This document shows positions 29,007 to 37,855 of a DNA stretch of 64,000 nucleotides, piece after piece. The stretch covers positions 310,001 to 374,000 of the forward strand of contig JAXHMN010000008.1 of NCBI GenBank assembly GCA_034521465.1. Reading direction: 5' to 3'. The position numbers and the translations under genes are program-made. Source of the DNA: SURF-28 sp034521465. GTDB taxonomy: Bacteria > Bacteroidota > Ignavibacteria > Ignavibacteriales > Melioribacteraceae. Position 1 is the stretch's first letter, and each line of letters opens with the position of its first letter. The notes beneath the pieces are model-generated. The model searched no databases. It saw only the letters and a program-made list of their open reading frames with translations, and had not been told where the DNA came from.

Positions 29007-30221
29007 TTAGGAATTAGTTTGCAGCGCGAGTTTATTTTGTTCCGCTATTTGAGTTGAGAGTACGGCAACAATTACTGAAATTACTAATCCCAGCAATATT
29101 ATATGCGAAAAATTATAACCATTATCAATCAACCATCCAAAAAGAAATGGACTGAGAGCCGTACCAAGGATTGCGATAGTGGCAAAAATACTACGGATAC
29201 CGCCAAGATTATTTGTTCCGTAAATCTCTGCGATGACGGCTGCTTTAATTGTGCCGCTTAAACCTATTGACACTCCGGTCAAAGTTAAATAAACGAGAGC
29301 TGCATAAATATGATCGACAAAAAACAATGCTAATAGTCCGACAAAAAAAGGAATCAAATAAAACGGGAGTAATTTTATCGCAGAATATTTGTCGATAAAT
29401 TTACCACTTATAAGGGAAAAGATTGTTCTGCCAACCGCAAAACCGATGAAAGAAAATGAGAGCCATTCTAAAGTCCACCCTTTGAATTGAGCTAGGGATG
29501 ATTGGTAGAAAAACAAACCGGTGACTAAGAACGGCAGTACAATTGAGTTTGCGGCAATCAAGTAGAAATTTTTATCAGAGAAAAGTTCTTTTCGTGAAAA
29601 ATTCAAATCACTTTTTTCTTCTGTATTTTTGGGTTGATTATCTGTTTGTTTTGAAAGAGCAAACCAAATAAACGGTATAAGTACGAATGCAACCACAGCA
29701 GAATTAATAATTAGTGAATTTCTCCATCCGGCATAAATAATTACAAAGCTCATTATCACCGGAAATACTCCTTCACCCGTTGAGTAACCAAGTGAAGTAA
29801 TACTCAACGCTTTACCACGAGTCTTATCAAAAAATTTGGAAATCGAGGTGTTTGAGATATGGCTTAATAAACCTTGTCCGGCAAATCTAAGTCCCAATAA
29901 CCCAAAGAAGATCATAACAATGTTGAATGAAAATGCCATAATCAAACAAGCAAGCAATAAAAGTAGTGCTGAATAAAGAGTATATTTTCTAAGATCTGTT
30001 TTATCGATCAATTTACCAACATAGGCAAGTATAAATGAACTCCCGACAGTTGCAATTGCATATAGTCCACCGAAATAGGAATTAGTCAATTGAAATTCAT
30101 TTATGATTTTTGGGACATACAATGAGAGTAAAAATGTTTGCCCAAAACTCGAAAAGAACGTCAGAATAAATCCAAACGAAATTAATCTTTTATTTCCGAG
30201 AAAAAATCTTATATAATCCAT
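29007..30221 (-). CDS. MFS transporter
   Basis: 404 residues in about 12 hydrophobic helices with a hydrophilic loop in the middle (KQTDNQPKNTEEKSDLN near residue 195), the 6+6 layout of the major facilitator superfamily. VGKLIDKTDLRKY near residue 65 corresponds to the loop 2-3 motif A. The fold resembles MFS groups such as oxalate/formate or monocarboxylate carriers, but I cannot assign a substrate. Single gene, about 50 bases from each same-strand neighbour. Confidence 0.85.
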   Translation of the reverse strand: MDYIRFFLGNKRLISFGFILTFFSSFGQTFLLSLYVPKIINEFQLTNSYFGGLYAIATVGSSFILAYVGKLIDKTDLRKYTLYSALLLLLACLIMAFSFNIVMIFFGLLGLRFAGQGLLSHISNTSISKFFDKTRGKALSITSLGYSTGEGVFPVIMSFVIIYAGWRNSLIINSAVVAFVLIPFIWFALSKQTDNQPKNTEEKSDLNFSRKELFSDKNFYLIAANSIVLPFLVTGLFFYQSSLAQFKGWTLEWLSFSFIGFAVGRTIFSLISGKFIDKYSAIKLLPFYLIPFFVGLLALFFVDHIYAALVYLTLTGVSIGLSGTIKAAVIAEIYGTNNLGGIRSIFATIAILGTALSPFLFGWLIDNGYNFSHIILLGLVISVIVAVLSTQIAEQNKLALQTNS

Positions 30222-30273
30222 AAAACCGTTTTTATTTTTTCATCAGCAGAATATTATAAAAAAGGAAACTTGC

Positions 30274-31020
30274 TTATTCATTATTCTTTTTCCAATAAAC
30301 AAGACTAGTATCCTCTATGTGATGCATTTCTAATTTATATGTTTCAGCGATCTCTTCAAGCGCTTTAGTTACATCATCCCAAACTCCGTAGTCATGCCAG
30401 AGAACAACTCCTCCGGGTATAATCATCTCAAACGCATTTTTGGAATCCGATATTACGTTATCATAACTATGCGATCCATCTACAAAAACAAGCGAGCATT
30501 TATTTTTGTAAGGTGAAAAATCGAAATTTCCGGAATCACCATAAATCTGTTTTATTTTCGAAGTAATATTCTCATCATTGTGCTCGATAAAACGAAGTCC
30601 GGAAACCGGTTTATCTACCCAAATTTTTTCACCATCGGCAAGTTTGTTTTTAGTTTCAGTATCCGGCGGCAAGTCCAGTGTAATAATTTCACAACTATCC
30701 GGAGAGTTCGCTGCTAAATTTAGTGTTGTCCGCCCGTCAAAAGTACCAATTTCAAAAATCGTTGTGTTTGGTTTTACATCACCGGCAAAGGTTGATATTA
30801 TCGCCAGTTCAAAGAGTTTAACATTGCCGTCAATTTTTTTTGATTCAAATATTTCCGGTCTTGTATCCGGAGCAATCTTTTTCCAAGTTGCTTTGGGAAG
30901 ATTAGTTATTTTAATCTTTTTACCTCGAATTCGTTTTTTGAATCTCCACAACCGCTTGTAAATTCTATATAGCGGATAATTTATTTCAAGCGCATAGAAG
31001 CCGATGATTTTGTTTTTCAT
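30274..31020 (-). CDS. Class I SAM-dependent methyltransferase (Methyltransf_24-like)
   Basis: 248 residues. After a basic N-terminal stretch (KRLWRFKKRIRGKKIK), motif I is IFEIGTFDGRTTLNLA near residue 87; LDLP, IKQIYGDS and LVFVDGSHSYDNVISD near 175, GGVVLWHDYG near 205, complete the pattern. These are features of Methyltransf_24/cephalosporin-hydroxylase-like enzymes often found in sugar or polyketide modification loci. Substrate unknown. Next to a second methyltransferase. Confidence 0.8.
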   Translation of the reverse strand: MKNKIIGFYALEINYPLYRIYKRLWRFKKRIRGKKIKITNLPKATWKKIAPDTRPEIFESKKIDGNVKLFELAIISTFAGDVKPNTTIFEIGTFDGRTTLNLAANSPDSCEIITLDLPPDTETKNKLADGEKIWVDKPVSGLRFIEHNDENITSKIKQIYGDSGNFDFSPYKNKCSLVFVDGSHSYDNVISDSKNAFEMIIPGGVVLWHDYGVWDDVTKALEEIAETYKLEMHHIEDTSLVYWKKNNE

Positions 31021-31081
31021 TACTCACTTTTAATTTGTTTTTGTTTATTTAATGCAGATGCTTCAGACCACTTTTTCAGAA

Positions 31082-31714
31082 CTAACTATTCTTTTTATGA
31101 ATAGTAACTCGTTTTTGATCATCATATAACTTTGTGTAATTATATTTACTTTCAATAAAATCAAAAGTTTCATTATTATAGAAAACTACATGCGAAGGAT
31201 CACGAGTATAGTACCAATTTTTAAATTTGTCTAAATCATCCCAGCGTTCGGTCATAATGATTAGCAACCCGGTTGGCTTAAGCAGATTATAAATTTTCTC
31301 TAACTCTGCCGCGGGATCATTAAAATGTTCAAACACCTCGGTAGAAAAGATAAAATCATACTTTTTGTTTAGCGGATTCTCAACGAAGTAAGGATCATAG
31401 TCCTCGCATTGATAACCTCTTTTCTTTAAAATTTTTGAGAGTGTTGGAGCATAACCGCAGCCGTAGTCTAAACCCACCATGTCTTTGTTCAAATAATTGA
31501 GTGCCGGTTCAACCGCCCTGTTCAGAAATTCAACATACCCGGGTTGATCTATGCCGTTGTTGTGAGTTAGATACCTTGCTTTTTCTTCATCGGTTGAAAC
31601 ATAACTATCCGGTGATGCACTTATTAATGAGCAGTTGCTGCATAGATAATATGCTCTGTCATCAGCGCCTTGTAATGATTTTAGTTCTGTATTTGCACAA
31701 AGTCTGCAAGTCAA
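31082..31714 (-). CDS. SAM-dependent methyltransferase with N-terminal zinc ribbon
   Basis: About 210 residues. A CRLC/CSNC zinc-ribbon pair at residues about 3-28 precedes a class I methyltransferase with GLDYGCGYAPTLSKIL (motif I), DFIFSTEVFEHFNDP and LLKPTGLLIIMTERW. The TTG at 31714 is the preferred start: it has GGGAG just upstream and lies next to the preceding stop. The longer ATG-led frame (31750) would overlap the DksA-like gene. Substrate unknown; similar proteins act on nucleotide-linked sugars or small molecules. Confidence 0.8.
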   Translation of the reverse strand: MTCRLCANTELKSLQGADDRAYYLCSNCSLISASPDSYVSTDEEKARYLTHNNGIDQPGYVEFLNRAVEPALNYLNKDMVGLDYGCGYAPTLSKILKKRGYQCEDYDPYFVENPLNKKYDFIFSTEVFEHFNDPAAELEKIYNLLKPTGLLIIMTERWDDLDKFKNWYYTRDPSHVVFYNNETFDFIESKYNYTKLYDDQKRVTIHKKNS

Positions 31715-31716
31715 TA

Positions 31717-32061
31717 TTATCTCCCGTACTTTGATGCACAAGTGATGCAATATGGAGCGTACGGCAGACTCATTAATCTTTTAACAGCAATATCGTTACC
31801 GCATTTTTGACATTTACCGTATTCTTCGGAATCAATTCTGGAGAGCGCTAATCTGAGTCGCTCCATAGTAGTTTTTTTATCACGTAACGCTGATTCAACA
31901 ATAGCTTTGTTATTAATTGCGTCCATTCTTGATAGTCTTCCGTACGCGCTGTCGGGCGAAATTGGTTTTGCCGATTCTTCAAGCATCTGCAATTCATCTA
32001 TCAATTCTTCGATTGTCTCTAAGATTGAATCTTTTATTAACTGTTTTTCTTCGGCGGTCAT
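31717..32061 (-). CDS. DksA/TraR-family C4 zinc-finger protein
   Basis: 114 residues: a long N-terminal coiled coil (about 1-75) then CQKC...CITC spaced as in DksA/TraR. The segment ALRDKKTTMERLRLALSRIDSEEYGKC gives the usual coiled-coil-to-finger transition. The family binds the RNA polymerase secondary channel and modulates ppGpp-dependent initiation. It lacks the DxxDxA acidic tip of true DksA as far as I can see, so a TraR/YocK-like regulator is safer. It lies 11 bases after prfC and abuts the methyltransferase. Confidence 0.9.
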   Translation of the reverse strand: MTAEEKQLIKDSILETIEELIDELQMLEESAKPISPDSAYGRLSRMDAINNKAIVESALRDKKTTMERLRLALSRIDSEEYGKCQKCGNDIAVKRLMSLPYAPYCITCASKYGR

Positions 32062-32072
32062 GATTAATTTCC

Positions 32073-33683
32073 TTAAGCTACACTTTCCATTTCAACTGTT
32101 TGATCATTATGTTCAACAGCAGATAAAAATTTAACATTTGGGTTTTTCTCGACTGCCATTCTAAAAGTAAACTCAGAATCTGCGATGAACACTAAATTTT
32201 TATTTTTATCATAATAGAGAGAATTAGATCGCATCCTCATCAATTCCTCTATATCACTTTCATCTTCATACTTTAACCAAAATGCTTTATACGAAGGCAT
32301 TGCTGTAAACTCGACGCTAGCACCATACTCATTCAATAATCTGTATTTCATAACATCAAATTGAAGTTCACCAACAACGCCGACAACTTTCTTGTTACCC
32401 AAGTTTTGAGTGAACAACTGTGCAAGACCTTCATCGGTTAAATATTGAATTCCTTTCTCCATCTGTTTGGATTTGAAAGGATCAACATTACGAACCACTC
32501 TGAATACTTCCGGCGAAAATCTTGGAATACCTTTGAACATAAAATTCTCACCTTCTGTTATCGTATCACCAATCTTGAACGTACCGGAATCATACAAGCC
32601 GATAACATCGCCGGGATATGCTTCTTCTACAAGAGTTTTACTCTGTGCCATAAATGAAGCCGGGTTTGCAAACTTTAAATTTCTATTTAACCTTACGTGA
32701 TGATAAAATTTATTTCGTTCGAATTTTCCAGAACAGACTCTTAAGAATGCAATTCTATCTCTATGCTTAGGATCTAAATTTGCGTGAATCTTAAAGACAA
32801 ACCCACTAAAAGATTTATCAACTGACTTTATTATTCCGTTTGTACTTTCATGTTCTTTCGGAGCGGGTGAAATATCAACGAATGTATCTAGTAATTCTTT
32901 TACGCCAAAGTTATTTAGTGCGCTGCCGAAGAAAACCGGTGCAAGGTTTCCTTTCAAGTATTCTTCTTTTGTAAAATCATCATAAACTTCATCAACAAGC
33001 GATACATCATTTTTAAACTTCTCTGCATCCGAACCGAAAGTCTCAATAAGCCCGGGATCATCAAGTCCTTCGAACTTTTGCACATCCGCTTCAACTTTTG
33101 TCTTATTTACTCTATAAAACTCAAATAAGTTTTTATAAATATTGTAAACTCCCCTAAACTGATAACCGACTCCAAGTGGATATGTCAACGGACGAACTTT
33201 TATAGAAAGTTTTTCTTCCAACTCATCCAGCAAATCAACCGGATCTTTACCTTCGCGGTCCATTTTGTTTATGAAAATTATTACCGGAGTATTTCTCATT
33301 CTACAGACTTTCATCAATTTTTCGGTCTGCTCCTCTACGCCTTTCACAGAATCTATCACCAATATTACGCTATCGACAGCAGTTAAAGTTCTGTAAGTAT
33401 CTTCGGCAAAATCTTTGTGACCGGGAGTATCCAACAAGTTTATTTTGTGATTTTTGTAGTTGAACGAGAGCACGGATGTTGCTACAGAAATACCGCGCTG
33501 TTTTTCAATTTCCAGAAAGTCGGATGCTGCAGTTTTTTTAATTTTGTTATTCTTCACCGCACCGGCAATTTGAATAGCGCCGCTGTACAAAAGCAGTTTT
33601 TCAGTTAAAGTTGTTTTACCCGCATCCGGGTGACTGATTATCGCAAATGTTCTGCGTTTATTTATTTCAGAATTTTTACTCAT
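32073..33683 (-). CDS. prfC: Peptide chain release factor 3
   Basis: Intact 536-residue translational GTPase that recycles RF1/RF2 from the ribosome. G1 ISHPDAGKTTLTEKLL near residue 15, the switch region EKQRGISVATSV, G3 DTPGHKDFAED near 82 and G4 NKMDREG near 137 are present. The C-terminal domains show VGVVGELQFDVMKYRL and PSYKAFWLKYED, which separate RF3 from EF-G. First gene of a short minus-strand run with the DksA-like gene and a methyltransferase. Confidence 0.97.
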   Translation of the reverse strand: MSKNSEINKRRTFAIISHPDAGKTTLTEKLLLYSGAIQIAGAVKNNKIKKTAASDFLEIEKQRGISVATSVLSFNYKNHKINLLDTPGHKDFAEDTYRTLTAVDSVILVIDSVKGVEEQTEKLMKVCRMRNTPVIIFINKMDREGKDPVDLLDELEEKLSIKVRPLTYPLGVGYQFRGVYNIYKNLFEFYRVNKTKVEADVQKFEGLDDPGLIETFGSDAEKFKNDVSLVDEVYDDFTKEEYLKGNLAPVFFGSALNNFGVKELLDTFVDISPAPKEHESTNGIIKSVDKSFSGFVFKIHANLDPKHRDRIAFLRVCSGKFERNKFYHHVRLNRNLKFANPASFMAQSKTLVEEAYPGDVIGLYDSGTFKIGDTITEGENFMFKGIPRFSPEVFRVVRNVDPFKSKQMEKGIQYLTDEGLAQLFTQNLGNKKVVGVVGELQFDVMKYRLLNEYGASVEFTAMPSYKAFWLKYEDESDIEELMRMRSNSLYYDKNKNLVFIADSEFTFRMAVEKNPNVKFLSAVEHNDQTVEMESVA

Positions 33684-34052
33684 TTCTTTTCTTCAAATGT
33701 TGTTAAATAATTATAAAATTTAGGTAAACGGATTATACTGAGCCTGGTTCGGCTAGACGAGAATCAAATTGGTCTTGATATGTGAATTCCGTAAAACATT
33801 AGCTTTAAATATACGAAATTATTGTGGAGAATTACAGGATTGTATCAGGATTGGCGGATTGGCGGATTGGCGGATTTAGCGAATTGGCGAATTATAGCAT
33901 TATCGAATTTCTCAGAAATCAAGGTTATAAACTTCTTTTTTACAATCCGTAAATTTATTATTTTTGCACTTCAAACTTGATCTGCTTTTAGACACACCCT
34001 AATATTTTCTATAAGTAGCAAAGTTAACAACCATCAAAAAATCATCAGAAAA
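33684..34052. other. Intergenic region with a short tandem repeat
   Basis: 369 bases between divergent prfC and the helicase gene with no supported gene. It contains 3.6 copies of the 8-bp unit GGATTGGC (33848-33876) followed by a degenerate GCGAATT copy pair. Start regions for both neighbours must lie here, but I cannot place promoters confidently. Confidence 0.7.
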
Positions 34053-36133
34053 ATGAGTGAAAAAATATTAAATAACAACGAAACTGAAGAACGCGAGTAT
34101 TTAGAGCAAATAAAAGACAAATTGAACGATGCAATTCTTGAGATTGAAAATTTAGTCGGCAATCAATATGAAGAAATAATTGAACAGAAAAGATACCTCG
34201 CCGAAAGCAAAGCAGATATGGATCATGTTGAAAAAGTTTCCGTTAGGCAATCTATTGAACAAATGGCGATGATCGGTGATCATAGTCTAGCAAAGAAAAA
34301 AAGATTACATAAAATAATTCGTTCACCCTACTTTGGACGAATAGACTTTTCCACCAATTCCTCCGAACAAGAGAACCGATTTATATCGGTATTCACACAT
34401 TTGTCGATTCAGAAAATGATCAAAACCTCATTTACGATTGGCGAGCTCCCATATCAAGTATGTTCTACGATTTCGAATTAGGCGACGCATATTATGAAGC
34501 TCCCGAGGGAGTAACGGAAGGAAAAATTTTCTTAAAACGTCAGTACCGAATAAAGAACGGCAACATGGAATATATGTTGGAAAGTTCGATGAATGTAATC
34601 GATGATGTTCTTCAAAAAGAATTAAGCAAATCTTCCGACGACAAAATGAAAAACATCGTTGCAACTATTCAACGGGATCAAAATGCAATTATTCGAAACG
34701 ATGAATCGACTACACTAATTATTCAAGGCGCTGCGGGTTCTGGCAAAACTTCTATCGCGCTTCATAGAATTGCTTTCTTATTATATAAATACAAAGACTC
34801 AATTAAATCGAGCGATATACTTATAATTTCTCCCAACAAAGTTTTCGGAGATTACATTTCAAACGTCCTGCCGGAGTTAGGTGAAGAAAAGATTTTAGAA
34901 ACAAGTATGGAAAATCTTGCGGATGAGGTTTTGAAATATCAGTACAAGTTTCAAAACTTTTATGAGCAAGTTGCGTTATTGCTCGAAAGAAATGACGAGA
35001 GTTTCCGGGAGCGAATCAAGTACAAATCTTCGAATGAATTTCTAAGAAAGCTTGATGAATACATAACAAATTTTAAGCGTAACAATCTTACTACAAAAGA
35101 TATCGCCACAAAAAATTATGTTATCCCCGATTGGTTTATCGAAGAGAGATTCAAAACTTACCAGCGAATGCCGGTCGATAAAAGAATTACACAAGTTGTA
35201 AACGATTTGGTTGACAGCGTGAAAACTCAATTCAATTATGAAATAAAAGGTAAAGAAAGAAACGAGTTAAGAAAGCAATTAAAACAAATGTTTCGCACAA
35301 CAAACCTTCGAGTTCTTTATCGTGAGTTTTACGATTGGGTTGGAAAACCGGAAATGTTCAAACTAGCGAAGGGTTCTGTTTATGAATACGCCGATGTTTT
35401 CCCTTTTATTTATATGAAAATTCAAATGGAAGGAATAAAGGGTTTTGATAATGTTAAACACCTTGTAGTTGATGAAATGCAAGACTACACGCCGGTTCAA
35501 TATAGAGTTATTTCAAGATTGTTCAAATGTAAAAAAACTATACTTGGCGATAGCAACCAATCCGTCAATCCGTTCAGTTCTTCTACAGCAGAATCAATAA
35601 GTTCGGTTTTCACAAATGCTGATTGCATGTACATGAATAAAAGCTACCGTTCTACAATTGAGATTTCGGAATTCGCACAAAAAATTCAATGGAATGAAAA
35701 ACTTGAGCCGATTGAAAGACATGGTGAAGTGCCGCAAATTAAAAAACATAAAAGTAAGAATGACGAACTTTCTGAAATTAAATATGCTGTTGCTGCATTT
35801 GACAATACTGACTTTAATTCATTCGGCATAATCTGCAAAACTCAAAAACAAGCAGATAAGCTTTATGAAGTTCTCAAAGATATAAACGAGGATATCAGTC
35901 TGCTTACCTCGGAAAGTACAAGTTTTTCTGAAGGGATAATTATCACAAGCGCACACATGTCAAAGGGTTTGGAGTTTGATCAAGTAATTGTTCCGTTTTG
36001 TACGGCAGAAAATTATAAATCTAAAGTCGATAAACATATGCTTTACGTGGCATGCACACGAGCGATGCATAAATTAACCTTAACTTACTCCGGCGAACAT
36101 TCCGAATTCCTAAATTCTCACTTAGCTTCGTAG
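34053..36133 (+). CDS. helD: HelD-like superfamily 1 helicase, one frameshift
   Basis: About 693 residues. An N-terminal coiled coil (EREYLEQIKDKLNDAILEI) and the block DWRAPISSMFYDFELGDAYYEAPEG are typical of HelD/helicase IV. Walker A is IIQGAAGSGKTSIALHR, motif II VVDEMQDYTPVQY, motif III LGDSNQSVNPF, motif V AHMSKGLEFDQVI and motif VI MLYVACTRAMHKL. A missing base near 34377 splits the frame between QENR and IYIGIHTF. HelD proteins unwind DNA or recycle stalled RNA polymerase; the N-terminal arm favours the RNAP-associated type. Confidence 0.92.
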
Positions 36134-36152
36134 GAATATTGCCAGGGTAACT

Positions 36153-36596
36153 TTAGAGAACTGAAAAATAGAAAGTAAGTCTGGCTGTGATTGAGTCGTC
36201 AACCTTGCTGCCGTCCGGAAGCGCTTCGTAAGTTTCGATGATTACGTTTGGACTTATAGTCACTCTTTCAACCGGAGAGAAGTTTAATCCGAATAATAAT
36301 CAATTTCTAGAGTCGCCTTTAAAATCTGAATTAGAATTCGGATCGATTCTGTCAAATCTTCCAACTAAACTTATTTTCTCATATACTATATATGGCCCGA
36401 AAACTGAAATCCGTTTAAGTCTTTTTCTCCACCGTTCGCAACGTTTGATAAATTTGCAATTTCAGAATCTCTCGAAACATTATAAAAGTAATCACCAAAC
36501 ATGTAGCCCGGAAAACTTTCCTTTATTTAGAAATTCTTGTGCACCGGTTTGATCAAATAGCCCAAACATTAATATCAAATGGATCATAATTTTCAT
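36153..36596 (-). pseudogene. Internally deleted outer-membrane porin remnant
   Basis: Minus-strand reading from ATG 36596 gives a signal-peptide-like start (MKIMIHLILMFGLF, then AQEF), the porin N terminus GKFSG and MFGDYFYNVSRD, then soon GRFDRIDP, GDSRN, FGLNFSP and TISPNVIIETYE to TAA at 36153-36155. The C-terminal part matches the porin at 63745-64000 (GRYDFYDP, GDSRNW, TISPNVVIETYE). About 150 codons remain of what should be several hundred: the middle of the barrel is missing, the conserved W is TGA, and the frame changes twice (near 36510 and 36397). This goes beyond the single slips seen elsewhere. Confidence 0.8.
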
Positions 36597-36725
36597 ACAA
36601 TTGATTCCCAATAATGGAATGAGATAGTTTTTTATTTAATAATTCAAGTAAACTACCAATCAGCAATTCAAGAAATTTCAAAAATAAGCACATAAATCGA
36701 GAAAAAATGTCTCAATCAAAATTTC

Positions 36726-36742
36726 TTAACAATTTCTTAACA
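36726..36742 (+). promoter_or_regulatory. Pho-box-like direct repeat upstream of pstS
   Basis: TTAACA (36726-36731), five bases, TTAACA (36737-36742): an exact 11-bp-period direct repeat, 75 bases before pstS. It matches the TTAACA-N5-TTAACA pattern of PhoP/PhoB-type response-regulator sites in several phyla. A partial TTACGT follows at 36753. Confidence 0.65.
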
Positions 36743-36816
36743 TTAGAACTGGTTACGTTAATGAGAATTTTCCATAATTTTTGGGTCTCAATTAATTCTT
36801 TATTAAGAGGTAAAAA

Positions 36817-37791
36817 ATGAAATTAAGAATCAGCAGTAAACTTATCTTCATATTTTTGGTGTTGTTTACTTTATCGATAAAAGCTCAGCAATTGGAAGTG
36901 GATAAAAATATACCCGAGTATAAACCCGTAAGCGGAATATCCGGAACGCTTAACAGTATCGGTTCCGATACGATGAACAATTTATTAACGCTTTGGCTTG
37001 AAGGATTTAAGAAGCATTATCCAAATGTGAATATTCAAGTTGAAGGAAAAGGATCGAGCACGGCGCCTCCCGCTTTAATCAGTGGTACTGCTCAACTTGG
37101 TCCAATGTCACGACCGATGAAGAAAGAAGAGATTGACAAGTTTGAAGAAAAGTTCGGATTTAAACCTACTCAATTGAGAACTTCGCTTGATGCGTTAGCT
37201 GTTTATGTAAACAAGGACAATCCATTAAAAGGATTAACACTCCCGCAAGTTGATGCAATCTTTTCAAAAACAAGACGCGGCGGTTTCAGAACAGACATTT
37301 CCCGATGGGGTGATCTTGGTTTAAGCGGTGATTGGACAAATCGTCCGTTGAGTTTATATGGCAGAAATTCTGCATCGGGCACTTACGGTTTCTTTAAAGA
37401 ACATGCGCTCTACAAAGGCGATTTCAAAGATCAGGTGAAGGAACAGCCGGGTTCGGCATCAGTTGTTCAGGGCGTCTCAGAAGATAGATTTGGAATTGGG
37501 TACAGTGGAATCGGTTACAAAACCTCAGGCGTTATTGCTCTTCCCGTTGCAAAAAACGAAAGCGATTCTTTTCATGATGCCGATTACGAAAATGTTATTT
37601 CCGGACAATACCCGCTTGCAAGATTCTTAAATATTTATATAAACAAAGCTCCTAATCAACAGTTGAATTCACTACTTAAAGAATTTCTTAAATTTGTTTT
37701 TAGTTATGAAGGACAAGAAATTGTAATAAAGGACGGCTATCTACCGTTACCGTTACCAGTGGTTCAAGAAGAGTTGAAAAAATTAGAATAA
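36817..37791 (+). CDS. pstS: Phosphate ABC transporter substrate-binding protein
   Basis: Intact 324-residue periplasmic protein with a signal peptide ending KAQ. IGSDTMNNLLTLW near residue 50, the phosphate-binding EGKGSSTAPPALISGTAQLGPMSR near 88 and YGRNSASGTYGFFKEH near 188 are PstS/PBP-like hallmarks (Ser/Thr/Arg/Asp ligands). It delivers phosphate to PstCA. First gene of pstSCAB-phoU, preceded by an AAGAGG ribosome site and the Pho-box-like repeat. Confidence 0.95.
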   Translation: MKLRISSKLIFIFLVLFTLSIKAQQLEVDKNIPEYKPVSGISGTLNSIGSDTMNNLLTLWLEGFKKHYPNVNIQVEGKGSSTAPPALISGTAQLGPMSRPMKKEEIDKFEEKFGFKPTQLRTSLDALAVYVNKDNPLKGLTLPQVDAIFSKTRRGGFRTDISRWGDLGLSGDWTNRPLSLYGRNSASGTYGFFKEHALYKGDFKDQVKEQPGSASVVQGVSEDRFGIGYSGIGYKTSGVIALPVAKNESDSFHDADYENVISGQYPLARFLNIYINKAPNQQLNSLLKEFLKFVFSYEGQEIVIKDGYLPLPLPVVQEELKKLE

Positions 37792-37855
37792 TATGCATCA
37801 TTCTTTATTTTTACGAATAACGATAATTACGCTAAGTAAACCGAGTTCTTTATAA

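Noticed and set aside
33848..33876. Possible CRISPR-like repeat
   Set aside because: The 8-bp units are contiguous with no spacers and no cas genes nearby; it is a simple tandem repeat.
36238..36552. 104-codon plus-strand frame
   Set aside because: It is the complement of the porin relic, whose minus-strand reading has clear homology to the porin at 63745-64000.
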